Source: Diphasiastrum complanatum (taxonomy: Eukaryota; Streptophyta; Lycopodiopsida; Lycopodiales; Lycopodiaceae). From it: a DNA stretch of 64,000 nt. Position 1 is the stretch's first letter, and every line of letters starts with the position of its first letter. The notes beneath the pieces are model-generated. The model was not told where the DNA came from. It did no database searches and saw nothing but the letters and a program-made list of their open reading frames with translations. The stretch lies in NCBI GenBank assembly GCA_029204225.1, contig CM055097.1, positions 27,001,039-27,065,038 on the forward strand. The letters run 5' to 3'. Of the stretch, positions 1 through 13,559 are shown one piece after another. The translations under genes were made by a program, and so were the position numbers.

Positions 1-414
1 AAAAGGACAAGTGAGGCCCAAGAAAGGCCCCATTTGTCCCTTCTAGAGTCTCCTCACCATGTGGGACCACAAAAAGGTGCCACATGGCCCATGGACTCCA
101 AAGGGATATAGTATTTGGTTAAAGTTCCTCTCCCACCTCCTTTCCCCTACGTACCTCAACTCCTCTCCAAAGCTTTGGAGATTTGCAGGTATAGAGAGGG
201 AGGAGGGAGCAGTACGAACAGCAAGGACAGAGCTCCAAGAAATAGTTTAGTTCAATCTTTTAGATAAAGATTCATAAACTCTTTCATAATTTTCAACTTA
301 GAGTTTATTGTTTCAACTTAGGAAATAAGCATTAAGTCCTATAACTTAAGTTACAAAGCAAAGCTTTACAGCGATTAATTCATATTATTAGGCTTTGAAA
401 TCCCAGAGGGCTGT
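1..414. other. Left flank of an LTR retrotransposon, no gene seen
   Basis: The 63-codon reading frame at 59-250 has no recognisable domain, and I do not call it a gene. The stretch looks like ordinary intergenic plant DNA and ends in the 5-base target site next to the LTR at 415. Confidence 0.5.
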
Positions 415-741
415 TGTTATGAACTCACCTAAGCTAGCCCTAATCAACAAGTGGCCCTAATTGGGATATCTTTAGGTACTGGGCCATTACCATTAAGGGC
501 ATGTCCTTATGGGACCCAAGTACCCTTAGTTGCCCTAGTTTCTAGAAGGTTCCACTAAGGGCCTCTAGATAGTATATATAGGGCTAGACATTAGATACAG
601 GATTCATTGTATTCATTCTCTGCTAATAGGTATTGCTTGGGCTCTTCGTGGGAGATCTCTTGTCTATGCTTAGCTATTGCTTGTAGGGCTTTAGCCATTG
701 TTCTTCATTTGATACCAACATCTGTGATTATGTTCATAACA
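415..741 (+). repeat. 5' LTR
   Basis: This 327-base LTR has a TATA-like core (tagtatatataggg) near 572-585, followed by a CT/TG-rich stretch that probably includes the transcript start and R region. It matches the LTR at 4005-4326 almost base for base. It has 5 bases more than the right LTR in the 'ttgcttgggctc' area. Confidence 0.92.
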
Positions 742-1922
742 TGCTCTCCGCACCTTCCCCAGTTGTTGCCTCCACCAGATCGCACCTCCACCAACAGCCA
801 CCTTCCCCAGTTGCCACCTCCCCCAGATTGCACCTGATAAATTTTTTTCCAGCTGCCTGAGCACTTTCTTGAGCAATTGGGAAGTGATTTTTCCTTTTCG
901 GTTTCTTTTCAAATTGATTGGATTTTCAAAGTTCTTGCTGTGAATTTAGTTGCAAGTTGCAGGATCTTCCTTTGAGGGGACTACAATCCGCCATCTCCAT
1001 CTCTCATCGCTGCTCCAACCTTCTCTCTTTCATCTGTCTCTTTGTTGCTACCCTCTCTCCAACGGTCCATCTCTCTCTCTCTTCTGATCGTTGCTATTCT
1101 ATCTCTTTGAGCCAGCACCACAGATTCCATCTGCTCATCTGATCATATGTTGTCAGCCGCCTCGCTCCTGCTGTCAACCGCCTCCCTACCTGTTGTTTTC
1201 CTCCACTCAGATAAGCTCTCCTCACGCCGTTAGATCCACCTCAGGCCCTCCGGCCATCAGCCTGCCATCCGCCTCCCGCCTACCCCCTCCCTCAACCCAC
1301 GCCTGTTGCTTGCCCTGCGCGTTGAGCCCCGCTCTGTCCTGTCACTCCAGCCCTCGCTCCCTGCCTCCTTCCTCCCGTCGTCAGCCCGCCGTTCGCCTCC
1401 CGCCTGCCCTCAGGCCTCGCTCCGCCTGCCTGCTTACCTCCCTACCCCCTACCCCCCTCCCATCCTCTGATAACCTTTTACATTTCGTTTCTTTTCATTC
1501 ATTTTTGTTGTTATGGTCCATACAAAAAGAAATTTACGTTATGTTTTCTTTCCTATCCTCAGTTTATTTTGTTTCTGCTTGATTTTCGTATGATCCATTG
1601 AAAAAAAACAAACCCAAACATTTCCATTTCTCAACCTGCCTGATCCATTCCGATCTTCTTTGTGTTTTTGTTTTCTCGTGATCTCGTTAAACAAAAATTC
1701 TCGTCATTTCCACTTTTGCTCGTTAAATTTTCGTTTTAATTTACTTGATACTCATTTGCCTTCTTAATTGTTTCATGTCATTTCCATTTTTCTTGTAGTT
1801 TCTGTTTCTTTTTCGATCCTTTTAAAATAAAAAATTCTATACCTTATTATTATTATTTTTTCTCTTTCTTTCATTTTATTTATTATAGTTTTCTAATTTT
1901 CTTTATTATTCTTATACACCTC

Positions 1923-2318
1923 GTGGCTATTCTTTTCATTCCACACGGTAGTTGTTTTCCATTTTTTCGTTTCCTTAATGGATATTTGCACTCCCGTACA
2001 CCAATCATTATCTCGACTACAACAACGATTGGCCTCATCTTTACTTCCTTTTTATTCTGGGAAATCTGGGTTGAATTATCCGATTGGTTACATGCACTCG
2101 CTTCTTATTTTGAGCTTTATCAACATTCTGATGCCGATATTATTATGTTGGCTACCACTCACCTTCTCGGCCGTGCTCGCTCTTGGTGGCAGACATATCA
2201 CCAACATTCTTCACCTTTTTCCTATAATTGCTTTGTACACGATCTTATTCTTGCTATGATTCGCTTAGTTTTTGAATCTCCAGCTGTTACACATGACATA
2301 GTTGCTTTGGTGATATAG
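1923..2318 (+). pseudogene. Gag-like relic of Ty3/gypsy type
   Basis: The frame carries DWLHALASYFELYQ, then HLLGRARSWWQTY, then a basic/hydrophobic stretch ending near FESP. This pattern (W-x(5)-YF, then GRAR-x-WW) is typical of the capsid region of plant Ty3/gypsy gag proteins. The frame has no convincing start and stops after 131 codons, and no zinc knuckle follows. It lies inside the LTR element at 415-4326 and is the only clue to its class. Downstream frames to 3960 stay open for long distances but show only aromatic, low-complexity residues, so I treat them as non-functional. Confidence 0.6.
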
Positions 2319-2329
2319 GTTGATGTTGA

Positions 2330-4004
2330 GTGCCTTGGTGTTAGCTTTACAGGTTGATGCTGCTCCGGATACACATAGCCAGTTAGAGTCCGCCCTACAG
2401 GTTGATGCTGAGTGCCTTGGTGTTGCTCTAGCTTTACAGGTTGATGCTGCTCCGGATTTATAGGTTGTTGTTGCGTGTCTTGCGCCTATATGCCTTAATT
2501 CACAAATATCGTATTCAATGGACATTCCTGGTTTCATTGATATTGAGGCCGTAAACCTTGGTGTTTCTACTATTGCTTCTGCGCATACCTCAAATAGCCC
2601 TCCTGGTTCGGTGGTTGTTGCCGTATCTTCTCCATTGGTCTCTATATCTCCATCTCTTGCATCCGTTATGGCAGATGTTCTTGCTGATTTCTCTGGGGTT
2701 CTTCACGGGTCCATGGTTGATGGTTCCCTCGCTATTGGTGATCAAGTTGTATTTTCTTTCGCTTTACTCCATGGATCTCTGCTTGAGGTTTGTGATCTAC
2801 CTCATGATATTTCTGTGGTTCCTTACATGATTCATGCGCCTATGGCCCTTACCATTACGCATTTTCCATCCAAGGATATTTGCCAAATGGTCACTATTAC
2901 TCACCTAGGTATTCATACGATGGGATCTATCTAGATGAGTATACATGTATCCTTCAGTCTCCTTGTGTTTCTACATATAGGTTTGTTGCAGTCAATGCCG
3001 ATGGTATATGCTTTTGGGCCTTATATGCATTAGAGGTTTTTCATGCTACTGATTCCTTTTTACCTCGATATTTGGCGTTCCTGGTTATTACGTATCGCTT
3101 GGACATGTTGGTGCACATTTCTCCATCCTAGCTATCCTCTGTCAGGATGGTCTCTTTGTGCCATGTTTCCTAGCATATTGCTTGGTTTTCCATGCCATTA
3201 CAGTGTGCCTGTCGTCCTGCTTATGTTCCTACTCCTTGGTGCTGGTCTTCCGATGCTGCTATCTTTTCTTGGGGCACCTATATCATTGGGTTTGCACATA
3301 TGGTGAATGGTTACGTGTATGATGCGATTATTCGCGATGAGTGTCCATCTCTTTTTCAGTTTCCTTATTGGCTTCCAGTTGCTAATGATGCAGTTCTACC
3401 TTCTCGGGCTTTTTGGATACCTCGATATGATGTCCCTATCTTTTGGGCTGCTCCTCTACTATCTTGGGCATTACGAATACCTTGGCATTCCTGGTTTCTG
3501 GTTCCTTGGCATTCTTGGTTGTTCCATATTGCTTGGTTTCAGATGACGCTGCCAAGATGTTCCTTTCATCGCCACGATGTTGTCTTTTCGTGGTGTTCTT
3601 GGCTTATTCGACTGGCTTTGGATATGTCAGTTGTTGGGATCCTGCCTGATCAGGTTTTCTTATGGCATTCATGGGCTATCAGAGTGCCCTGGGCGTGCTT
3701 CTTTTCTCCTGGATTTTTCTTATGCATCTACATCAACTTATCATTATTTTAAGTTGATGTCTTCTGCCATATGGAGTTTGTGTGTTGCTTTTGGAGTACC
3801 TGATGTGACGACTTATGTCCTCTCCTTCAGTATTTCAATTGGTTCATGCATTCTTGCTTCTGTATTATGTGTATTTAGATTATTTTTGCTATTTCCTTAT
3901 GATTGGCTATTACCACAGCTATTGCTTGGGGCCTTTCTTTCAGTTTGTAGGGTTCTTTCTTTTTAGCCCAAACATTGTGGGCAATGTTTTTTAAAGTTGG
4001 GGAG
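2330..4004. other. Element interior with degenerate short repeats
   Basis: At 2330-2470 a short unit (aggttgatgctg plus gagtgccttggtgtt or gctccgga) recurs several times. From 3400 to 3660 the phrase cttggcattcctgg and its variants recur. Long stop-free frames exist on the plus strand, but their composition (Trp, Phe, Leu, Ser) follows the T-rich repeat and no domain is visible. It probably expanded by slippage inside the non-autonomous element. Confidence 0.5.
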
Positions 4005-4326
4005 TGTTATGAACTCACCTAAGCTAACCCTAATTACTAAGTGGCCCTAATTGGGATATCTTTAGGTACTTGGCCATTACCATTAAGGGCATGTCCTTAT
4101 GGGACCCTAGTACCCTTAGTTGCCCTAATTTCTAGAAGGTTCCACTAAGGGCCTCTAGATAGTATATATAGGGCTAGACATTAGATACAGGATTCATTGT
4201 ATTCATTCTCTGCTAATAGGTATTGGCTCTTCGTGGGAGATCTCTTGTCTATGCTTAGCTATTGCTTGTAGGGCTTTAGCTATTGTTCTTCATTTCATAT
4301 CAACATCTGTGATTATGTTCATAACA
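4005..4326 (+). repeat. 3' LTR
   Basis: This 322-base LTR pairs with 415-741. It begins directly after a purine tract and ends in TTCATAACA, followed by actgt. Confidence 0.92.
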
Positions 4327-4456
4327 ACTGTGTGGAGGCGTACCTCCTCCCCTCCCCCAAGAAGTCAAATTAAGGGGAGGGGAAGGTGTAGATCACTCCC
4401 CCCCAAGTACACCAGCTGGCCGCAGCAACTGCTGCGGACTAAGCACAGATAGCGAG

Positions 4457-4605
4457 GAGGGGGAAAGTCCGCCCCCCCCCTGATTCTTGTCCGTACGAAC
4501 CAAGAGGTCCAAGGTGCGAGATGAAGCAACGAGGGGGAAATTCCACCCCTCCCCCCGATTTCTGACAGTACGGACCAGCAGGTCCGGAGCGCGAGACAGG
4601 GCCCG
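4457..4605. repeat. Tandem duplication, about 74-bp unit, C/G-run rich
   Basis: Two diverged copies start with gagggggaaa (4457 and 4531), pass through runs of C, then the word tccgtacgaacca / cagtacggaccag, and end in gcgaga. Identity is roughly 70%. The surrounding sequence (4330-4680) has unusually many homopolymer C and G runs. It has no coding signature. Confidence 0.7.
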
Positions 4606-4679
4606 GAGGGTCTGTTGGCCCGCGGCTGCAGAATCCAAAAAAAAAAATTTAACTCAAAAAAGGGCTAATGGGGGGGGTT

Positions 4680-5060
4680 AAAGAAAAACAAAGAAAATTC
4701 CTCTTCCTTAAACATAAAGTTTAAAAGGAATTTTCAATAAAACATTTCAAAGCCAAGTAAAACCATTTTTTTAAAAGAAATAAACTTATAAAGCTTAAAC
4801 TTACCAAAAGACTTTAAGCTGACTTTTTCTTTCTTCTTATAAAAACACCAGAAAACTAAAGGTTTAAATAAGAAATAAGCCAATGTGGACATCTTTTCTA
4901 AAAGAAAACAAGTCTTCCGTCCCACAGGCCAACCTTCTCAAGAATAAACTTGAACAAAGGTTAAGAAATCCAAACAGCCACATTCCATATAAGAGAATAC
5001 AAAACCGCAAAGTCATAACTAGGGAACAAGTGCACCTTAAAAGAAATCGGCGGCTCTGAT
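4680..5060. other. AT-rich stretch, no gene seen
   Basis: A-rich sequence with scattered short minus-strand frames but no domain, repeat pair or RNA structure that I can support. Confidence 0.4.
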
Positions 5061-5159
5061 ACCAAATGTTACAACTCCCACAGATCTCCGATTGCCTTGA
5101 AGGTTGACGCACACCCCATACCAGTGACACTAAAGGGCGTACCGTTATGGTACATAACA
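5038..5159 (-). other. Primer-binding-site-like motif beside a short TG..CA segment
   Basis: On the minus strand TTTGGTATCAGAGCCG follows directly after ...GTTGTAACA. TGGTATCAGAGC is the common initiator-Met tRNA primer binding site of plant LTR elements. Reading back on the minus strand, TGTTATGTACC at 5159 and GTTGTAACA at 5067 could bound a very short (93-base) LTR, as in TRIM elements. I found no second LTR, so this may be a solo fragment or the end of a longer decayed LTR. Confidence 0.4.
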
Positions 5160-5530
5160 GATGATGATGAGGATGAGGAGGATGAGGCCTTGGTGGATGA
5201 TGAGATGGAGATGGACATTGGAGATGATGTGGGGTGAGCGGATCCCAAAGCCGAGACACAGGCCGCGAAACACAGGCCGAGCCTGCATCACCTGTACGCA
5301 GAGGGGGGCTTAGGCATAGGATACGTCTGATGGATTTGCATGTTAAGCTAGAGACAGCAACATCACAGGCAGAGGGAGCAGCAGCCCACGGCGAGGCCCT
5401 GGCAGAGGCAGAGGCAGAGGTTCAGACACAGCCGCACATACTCGAGGAGGATTCCTTAATTTCCTACTCGTCTACCAGTGATAGTGATGAGGAGGAATCC
5501 CTATCTAATCATGATGCCTCCAAGTCATAG
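5160..5530 (+). other. Acidic, Glu/Asp-rich open stretch, unrecognised
   Basis: One plus-strand frame reads a run of Asp/Glu, and the overlapping frame 5234-5530 reads Gln/Ala/Glu-rich sequence ending in an acidic Ser tail (TSDSDEEESLSN). Such acidic tails occur at the ends of some transposases and gag proteins, but I cannot name a family. It stops just before a copia relic and may belong to the same debris. Confidence 0.25.
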
Positions 5531-5644
5531 AGATTCATCATTGTCTATGAGTCTATTGTCCATTGTCCATCTATTATACTCATGTACTTGGCCATTGGCC
5601 CACTCATTGTATATCAGAGCTCTATCGTTTCTGACATCAGACAT

Positions 5645-6014
5645 ATTGTTTAGCTAGCATCATTCAAAGCAAGGAACCTTTGACTTATGATGAAGACATT
5701 TGGGTCAAAGCCATGGAAGAAGAGATGGAGTCAATTGCTAACCATGGCACATGGGACTTGGTGGAACCACCAGTTGGTAAGAAACCCATTGGTTGCAAAT
5801 GGGTATCAGGACTAAGTACCATGCAAATGGAAGCATAGCAAAGCACAAGGCAAGATTGGTGATCAAAGGTTACGCACAAAGTAAAGGCATCGATTACGAG
5901 GAGACCTTTGCACCAGTGTGTAAGTGGAATACTTTACGAGGCATGTGTGGAATGTGGATCAGTCACCATGTTTTTGTACCATATACACTTAGCAATGTAG
6001 TCGGCACTATGTGA
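5645..6014 (+). pseudogene. Ty1/copia reverse transcriptase, N-terminal part, frameshifted
   Basis: Joined across one frameshift near 5795, the translation follows the start of copia reverse transcriptase. It runs from EEEMESIANHGTWDLVEPP through KPIGCKWV, then, in the next frame, TKYHANGSIAKHKARLVIKG and YEETFAPV. These are the family's hallmark phrases. The segment ends after FAPV and the catalytic YxDD block is absent. The next recognisable copia piece is the RNase H tail at about 6355, so some 1.5-2 kb of pol has been lost. No function is expected. Confidence 0.85.
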
Positions 6015-6350
6015 TTGCTTTCAAGTTTCAAATTTGATATGCAGCATGTTGAAGCCTAAATGCTTTGTTCAATTAGTGAATGGACTTCAATGTTATATGC
6101 TTTGTTCAGTTAGTAGTAGACCAGCAGTAAGTACTTATAGTTAGTAGTTACTATGTTTTGTGATGTGTTTGAAATTCTTCTACGTCCCTACATGTTGTTT
6201 TTCCCCACCCCCAACACATTGTTTAAAAAATAATAATAATAATTTGCAGCGTTCCAACCGGAACGTTGCTAAATCTAGGAACTATTCCGAAACTCTCATT
6301 CCAGAATGCTCCCGCAACGCAACATTCCGGAACGATGCGCATCTATGAAC
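6015..6350. other. Spacer within the copia relic
   Basis: Contains a (taa)n-rich patch and, at 6245-6345, several GGAAC/GTTCC words in both orientations. No coding signature is seen. It may be filler inserted where copia pol is missing. Confidence 0.35.
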
Positions 6351-6354
6351 GAAA

Positions 6355-6570
6355 TATCCAGTTTTTCATACAAGGACAAAGCACATTGAAATTCATTATC
6401 ATTGTGTTAGGAAAAAAATTCAAACTAGAGAAGTAGAACTTATTCATTGTTCTACAAATGATCAAGTTGCTGACATATTCACCAAACAACTTACCAAAGA
6501 CAAATTTTGGAAGTTTCAAACTATGTTAGGGGTGTCTAGAAACAAACTTGCCATTGATGGAAACTGTTAG
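6355..6570 (+). pseudogene. Ty1/copia RNase H C-terminal tail
   Basis: The frame reads NPVFHTRTKHIEIHYH, then VELIHCSTNDQVADIFTKQL, and ends in a stop after KLAIDGNC. This is the terminal part of copia polyprotein, where TKHIE and ADIFTK are near-invariant. The stop at about 6569 sits in TGTTAG, which may be the start of its 3' LTR. The LTR itself could not be traced through the (CT)n run at 6690. Confidence 0.85.
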
Positions 6571-6688
6571 AAAACTACCCATGTTTTAGTACCTTGTAAT
6601 AACTTAAGTTTGTTTTTCTATAGGGTTCCCCCCCGATGTAAGTTGGTCTAGGTTGTGTAGGCCAAGTTGCTGGCTCAAAAGCTGATTA

Positions 6689-6712
6689 TCTCTCTCTCTC
6701 TCTCTCTCTCTC
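6689..6712. repeat. (CT)n microsatellite
   Basis: About 12 CT units directly at the 5' truncation point of the LINE that follows. Confidence 0.95.
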
Positions 6713-9463
<2,751 letters not shown>

Positions 9464-9467
<4 letters not shown>

Positions 9468-12320
9468 GTATCTAGGAGGTGACTTTTGAACTCCCACCTA
9501 TTGTGTAACTTCGGTGTCCCAACTCTTGTGTAACTTGTGTAACTCATGCCTCTTGGGCCTTAGAATCCCCATCCATGGCACTTCTTGTGCCTCTATTTAT
9601 TGTACTCCCCAAGAAGGAGAATCAATCTCTAAGTGATTTATTGAATCAAACTTCTCTTTGCTTTCTCTCTTGTTGTTCCATGAGTTTTGTGAATGCTATT
9701 CTTCTTGCAAGTAGATTAAGGCTGATTACTAGCTTATTTCTAATACGTCAAACTTATCCCATTGCTTACTCCACAAAAATCAAATTTATCATCCTACAAA
9801 TAGGAGACAAGTAATGAATCGGATAAGAGCACACATTGGACATTTGTATTCGTGAAAAGACACAAGTTTCAAAGAGACATGGATGATAACAAGGACATAG
9901 ACCAATCCTCAAAGAGAACCAGATGATGGAGGACCTTTCCAATGAGGTCCATGAACTCAATCGCATGGTGCTACCCTTGCTTTCCACCATATGCACAAGA
10001 GGATGAATGAAACAACGTACAGTGGATATTTTTCTCAACCAACAGAACTCATTCTTGGAACACAATTATGTTAAAAGATGAAAGCCTAATTCCAATCAAC
10101 AAATTCGTGGCTAACAAACACTTAACAAAAATCCCATTGCAAAAGTAGCAACTGTCTAGCACGATACGAGCATTTCCAAAGTCATTGCATGTTGGCTTTT
10201 TTGGTTCCAATGTGTTGTAGTTGTGAGGCATAGTCAAGGCACGCTTCTTCCTCATCACAAAAGTGGAAAGGGACATATAGCCCATTTGTTTGAAGGAAAC
10301 GCAAAGGAGAAGGCAATGGTCCCAAACGGAAAATTCCATGCAAGTAGACGTGAACAAAGTCTCACGATATCTTCAAAGTTTTTATATGATAATATGTTCT
10401 GATGTTTTTTTTAATATTTTTTTTTAGCCTATTTTCATGAATTGCATTGTCTATGAGCAATCTTCTTGGCTATGTAGATATCTTCAAAACTTGCATTTCA
10501 CTAGTTCACTAAGAATCTTGTTGCCAATCGTGAAGGCTTGATTGTCACTATATGGAAAGACAACTATGTACCTTAACCAACCGTTGAAGACGATGATGAA
10601 ACATACTAAATGAAAAAGAAGTAATTGTCTATGGTGACTAGACATGGTAGATGGATAGTGCATCAAGGAAGGGAGACTCTTATGATAAGAAAAATCAAGA
10701 GGCTCTTGTTCAACATAATTCTTGATGAAATTACGAAGTAGGGCTCCATCCTTGTAATATGAAGTGGTCAAATATGTTTAAAAGGCCAACGAGAAGTTAT
10801 AGAGTGAGAAACCCAAGAGGTGCAAATTGATTGAGATGGGTGAACATGCCTTCTTTTATGCAACATTGCCCGTACAATGTGCACGGTGTTCCAACATTTA
10901 GTCTTGTGCTCAAATTTCCTTAGATGTATTGAATTGTACTTAAATGGGGCCAAAAGATTGACATATACTATTTTCATGAAGAAACAAACATTTTTTGTAG
11001 ACACTCTTTTAAAATTGAAGATTGCTTTTGTTAACATTGTTGTCCTGTAAGGTGCTATGGGTAAAATATGTCATGTATAAAGGAGGTCTATCCAATTTAC
11101 AACATGCCATTTCCATACAATTATTAAGAAACCCTCTTTGGAATGTGGATCTCCTTGCCTTAGAATTGGTGGCATTGTCAATGGGCACCTACACCACATT
11201 GGCAATATGTCTAGGACTATAACATGGGTTCATATATGAACTTTGTTTTCTATTCCTACCATCTTGTGAAGCATCCATTTTACAAAGGATCGTATTTTCC
11301 ATGCAAGAGGACGTCAAAATGTTAAAAATAGGCTGATGTCCTATTATTATTATGCCACCAATTCTAATGAAGCCCTCTTGGGTGCTGCTCACTGTGGAAT
11401 TCACATGAAACTACCACCAGCTGCAAGATGCATGGCTGTTACTTTTTATTATGGGCTACAAATATAGGCACAAACTCTGATTAATGGCTACACTTATTTA
11501 TCTGATTGAAGGGCCACACATTCCACTTGAGGGCCAAAACCTCCACCCTATTTTTCAACTAGAGGACCAAACCTTCCACTTTAGAACAGATCCCTCCACC
11601 CTATTCTTCTAATTGAATGACCAAACCTTCCTCTCGACGACCACAGACCTCCACAAAAAGATTTGATCTTTCCAAAGGGTCATTCTTTTTATATTTTTTT
11701 TAAAGTACCTGGGCACCATATCTTTGTTGGGCCATCACGTTCATTCCGCTAACCTTCACCCATTCTGCCAAGGTTGAGATTTTTGCACTCCATGCAATAT
11801 GAGAAGGTGTACATCTATGGATCCATAGCCATGTGCTTGTCTTTGATCCATCCCTTGTGAGATGAGATGGAGCATTGATGGTGTAGATTATAGAAGAGGA
11901 CTCAACCTGGGAAGCTATCCTTGCTTTGTAGTCTTTTACATAGCTCTACCATGAGCCTGAAGAATGAACGACTCAGAAGTCTGCAGTGGTTTGCCATGCT
12001 TGGGATAGTGTTGTGATTATGATGTCGTGGTGCTTGTTTTCCTGATTTGAATGCTTGCAACAAGCGTAAATGATTCCACCTTCTGACTCCACCTTTCGAC
12101 AGGATCGTCTCAGGCACACAATTTCCCTTTAAATTTTCCTCGGCTTCTGAACATAATACAGATATACCTATCGCAAACGCTCCAATATTGAAACACGGAA
12201 CATTCTGGGCCAAGAATGCTATGAACATGGATATATAGGAGAGATCTTTCTTTTAAGGACAAACTCCAAAGCGTGCTTTCAAAAGCTCCCCAAAGTGGCC
12301 ATCTATTTACTATGGCAAGC
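9464..12320. other. Mostly non-coding stretch, possible LTR debris
   Basis: Four minus-strand open frames (9766-10065, 10049-10357, 10484-10771, 10768-11037) follow one another, but none shows a domain I recognise and their composition is not convincing. At 11500-11640 a degenerate repeat (gaggaccaaaccttccac) recurs. The stretch may belong to intron 2 of the minus-strand oxidoreductase gene upstream, because that gene's third exon is not found here. Confidence 0.4.
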
Positions 12321-12384
12321 TTTTCAGTAACAAAAGCAAGCTATCTGTGATGAAGACTGAAGTGATTGGAACCGTAGGACAGAC

Positions 12385-13471
12385 CTGATAACTGCAGGCC
12401 TGAGCAGACTCTGAAGGTAGCTTCCTCGGGAAAATTGGAAACCTGGAACGAGCTCCTCTGTAACTGCTGCCCCTCCCAGAACATGGCGGCGTTCCAGAAC
12501 TGCTACCTGAAGGCCTGCTTTAGCAAGGTAGGCAGCAGCTGTAAGCCCATTGTGGCCACCGCCCACCACTAATGCATCCCACTTCCTGCATTGTATTATA
12601 CATTATGGATTCACTGAAACAAATCAGGCTTAGTAGCATCACGAAGCACTGAATTTATGTGTTATGCTTGTATCTATTTTCTGTAGTCAATATCCATCCG
12701 ATACAAGATCAGAAAATGGATGTCAGGATCGACCACTTATTTGTCGCATTCTAAGATGTACAGCTATTCCCAGAAACCAAATGCTTTCCAAATGCCTTTC
12801 TTAGAATACTCGGATGGCTAATTTGTGTGCATACTACCGATCAATCGAATGTAAATGAAATTTTTCTTGATGCAAGGCGTCGTTTCTCAAGTTCAGTTTG
12901 TCAGATTCTTGGCCAAGTGACACTTGGTGGAAATGCAAATGAGATCTCATATTCAAGTGAGCAAGAGGAAAGCTTTTTGCACGCCATAGGATCATAAAAA
13001 ACTTGGCTTCTAAAATAAGCTGCTTTAATAGAATGTATGATTGGTAGAAAGGAAAATTGAGCATAAACTATTTTCTATTTTTCTATTTCATAAAAATTTT
13101 CAGCTCACAATAGCACCTATCGGCATGTTAACGGCTCCTTGAACATCGATCCCAAAAACTTGCATTTTACTTTTGATCAAAAGAAACTATTGCGTGACGC
13201 AGTTTGAGAATATGTTTGTGTGAGCAGGCCATAACCTCCGAACTTCCAATCTGTGGAAATGGAGAGCATCTGTAAATTCTCGGAAGAATGGATGATACCT
13301 CTGAGTGAGGAACTTGGTACCGCTCTGCTTGACGTCAGTGACGAAGGTTTGGACAGCAGAAAATGAGGATGATGATGATGATGACGACAATGATGGCCTA
13401 CAACACCATCTAAGCAGCCTGCGCATCTCTCCTCCTTTCATTCTCCTCCCGAACGCAATCTCCTTCGCCAT
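12385..13471 (-). CDS. FAD-dependent oxidoreductase, PYROXD2/CRTISO-like, first two exons
   Basis: Exon 1 runs 13471-13299 and exon 2 runs 12585-12385. The intron has GT at 13298 and AG at 12586. Joining adds one base to a phase-2 exon and gives ..[16 protein letters not shown]. The protein begins with a basic, Ser-rich leader ([12 protein letters not shown] and a Ser run) that suits organelle targeting. It then enters the dinucleotide-binding fold: GGGHNG is the GxGxxG loop, followed by [16 protein letters not shown] and [12 protein letters not shown]. This matches the N-terminus of plant PYROXD2-like phytoene-desaturase-fold proteins, which have roughly 550 residues. Exon 2 ends in a good donor (ATCAG|GTCTGT). 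No third exon was found down to position 1, so intron 2 exceeds 12 kb or the gene is truncated. Start choices are Met at 13471, 13441 or 13426. Substrate is unknown. Confidence 0.8.
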
Positions 13472-13508
13472 AGCTAGTTAGTAGTAAGCCACCATGTTTC
13501 TTATATTC

Positions 13509-13512
<4 letters not shown>

Positions 13513-13546
<34 letters not shown>
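13513..13546 (-). promoter_or_regulatory. (CT)n tract just upstream of the oxidoreductase start
   Basis: A CT/GA microsatellite lies 42-75 bases before the first Met codon of the minus-strand gene, so it falls in the 5' untranslated or core promoter region. GA-rich leaders are common in plant genes, and the reductase gene at 21530 has the same arrangement. Confidence 0.5.
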
Positions 13547-13548
<2 letters not shown>

Positions 13549-13559
13549 CCCCTCTCCTC

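Larger units (their letters stand above)
415..4326 (+). mobile_element. Non-autonomous LTR retrotransposon, nearly intact ends
   Basis: Two direct repeats (415-741 and 4005-4326) begin TGTTATGAAC and end TTCATAACA, so they have TG..CA LTR termini. The five bases outside are gctgt on the left and actgt on the right, an imperfect target-site duplication sharing ctgt. A purine tract (agttggggag) lies directly before the right LTR, as expected for plus-strand priming. The 3.26 kb interior holds a decayed gag-like segment and no protease, reverse transcriptase or integrase, so the element would need enzymes from elsewhere. By eye the LTRs differ by about ten substitutions and one 5-base indel, which suggests a fairly recent insertion. 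I could not identify the primer binding site just after 741. A Ty3/gypsy origin is inferred from the gag fragment. Confidence 0.88.

Noticed and set aside
1091..1582. 163-codon Pro/Ser-rich open frame
   Set aside because: C-rich low-complexity sequence in the element's leader region; no start context or domain.
3192..3752. 186-codon open frame, Trp/Phe/Leu rich
   Set aside because: Overlaps several other open frames in T-rich repetitive sequence inside an LTR element; no domain, and composition follows the repeat.
5160..5260. hAT transposase C-terminal acidic tail
   Set aside because: Only acidic residues; no dimerisation domain or zinc finger nearby.
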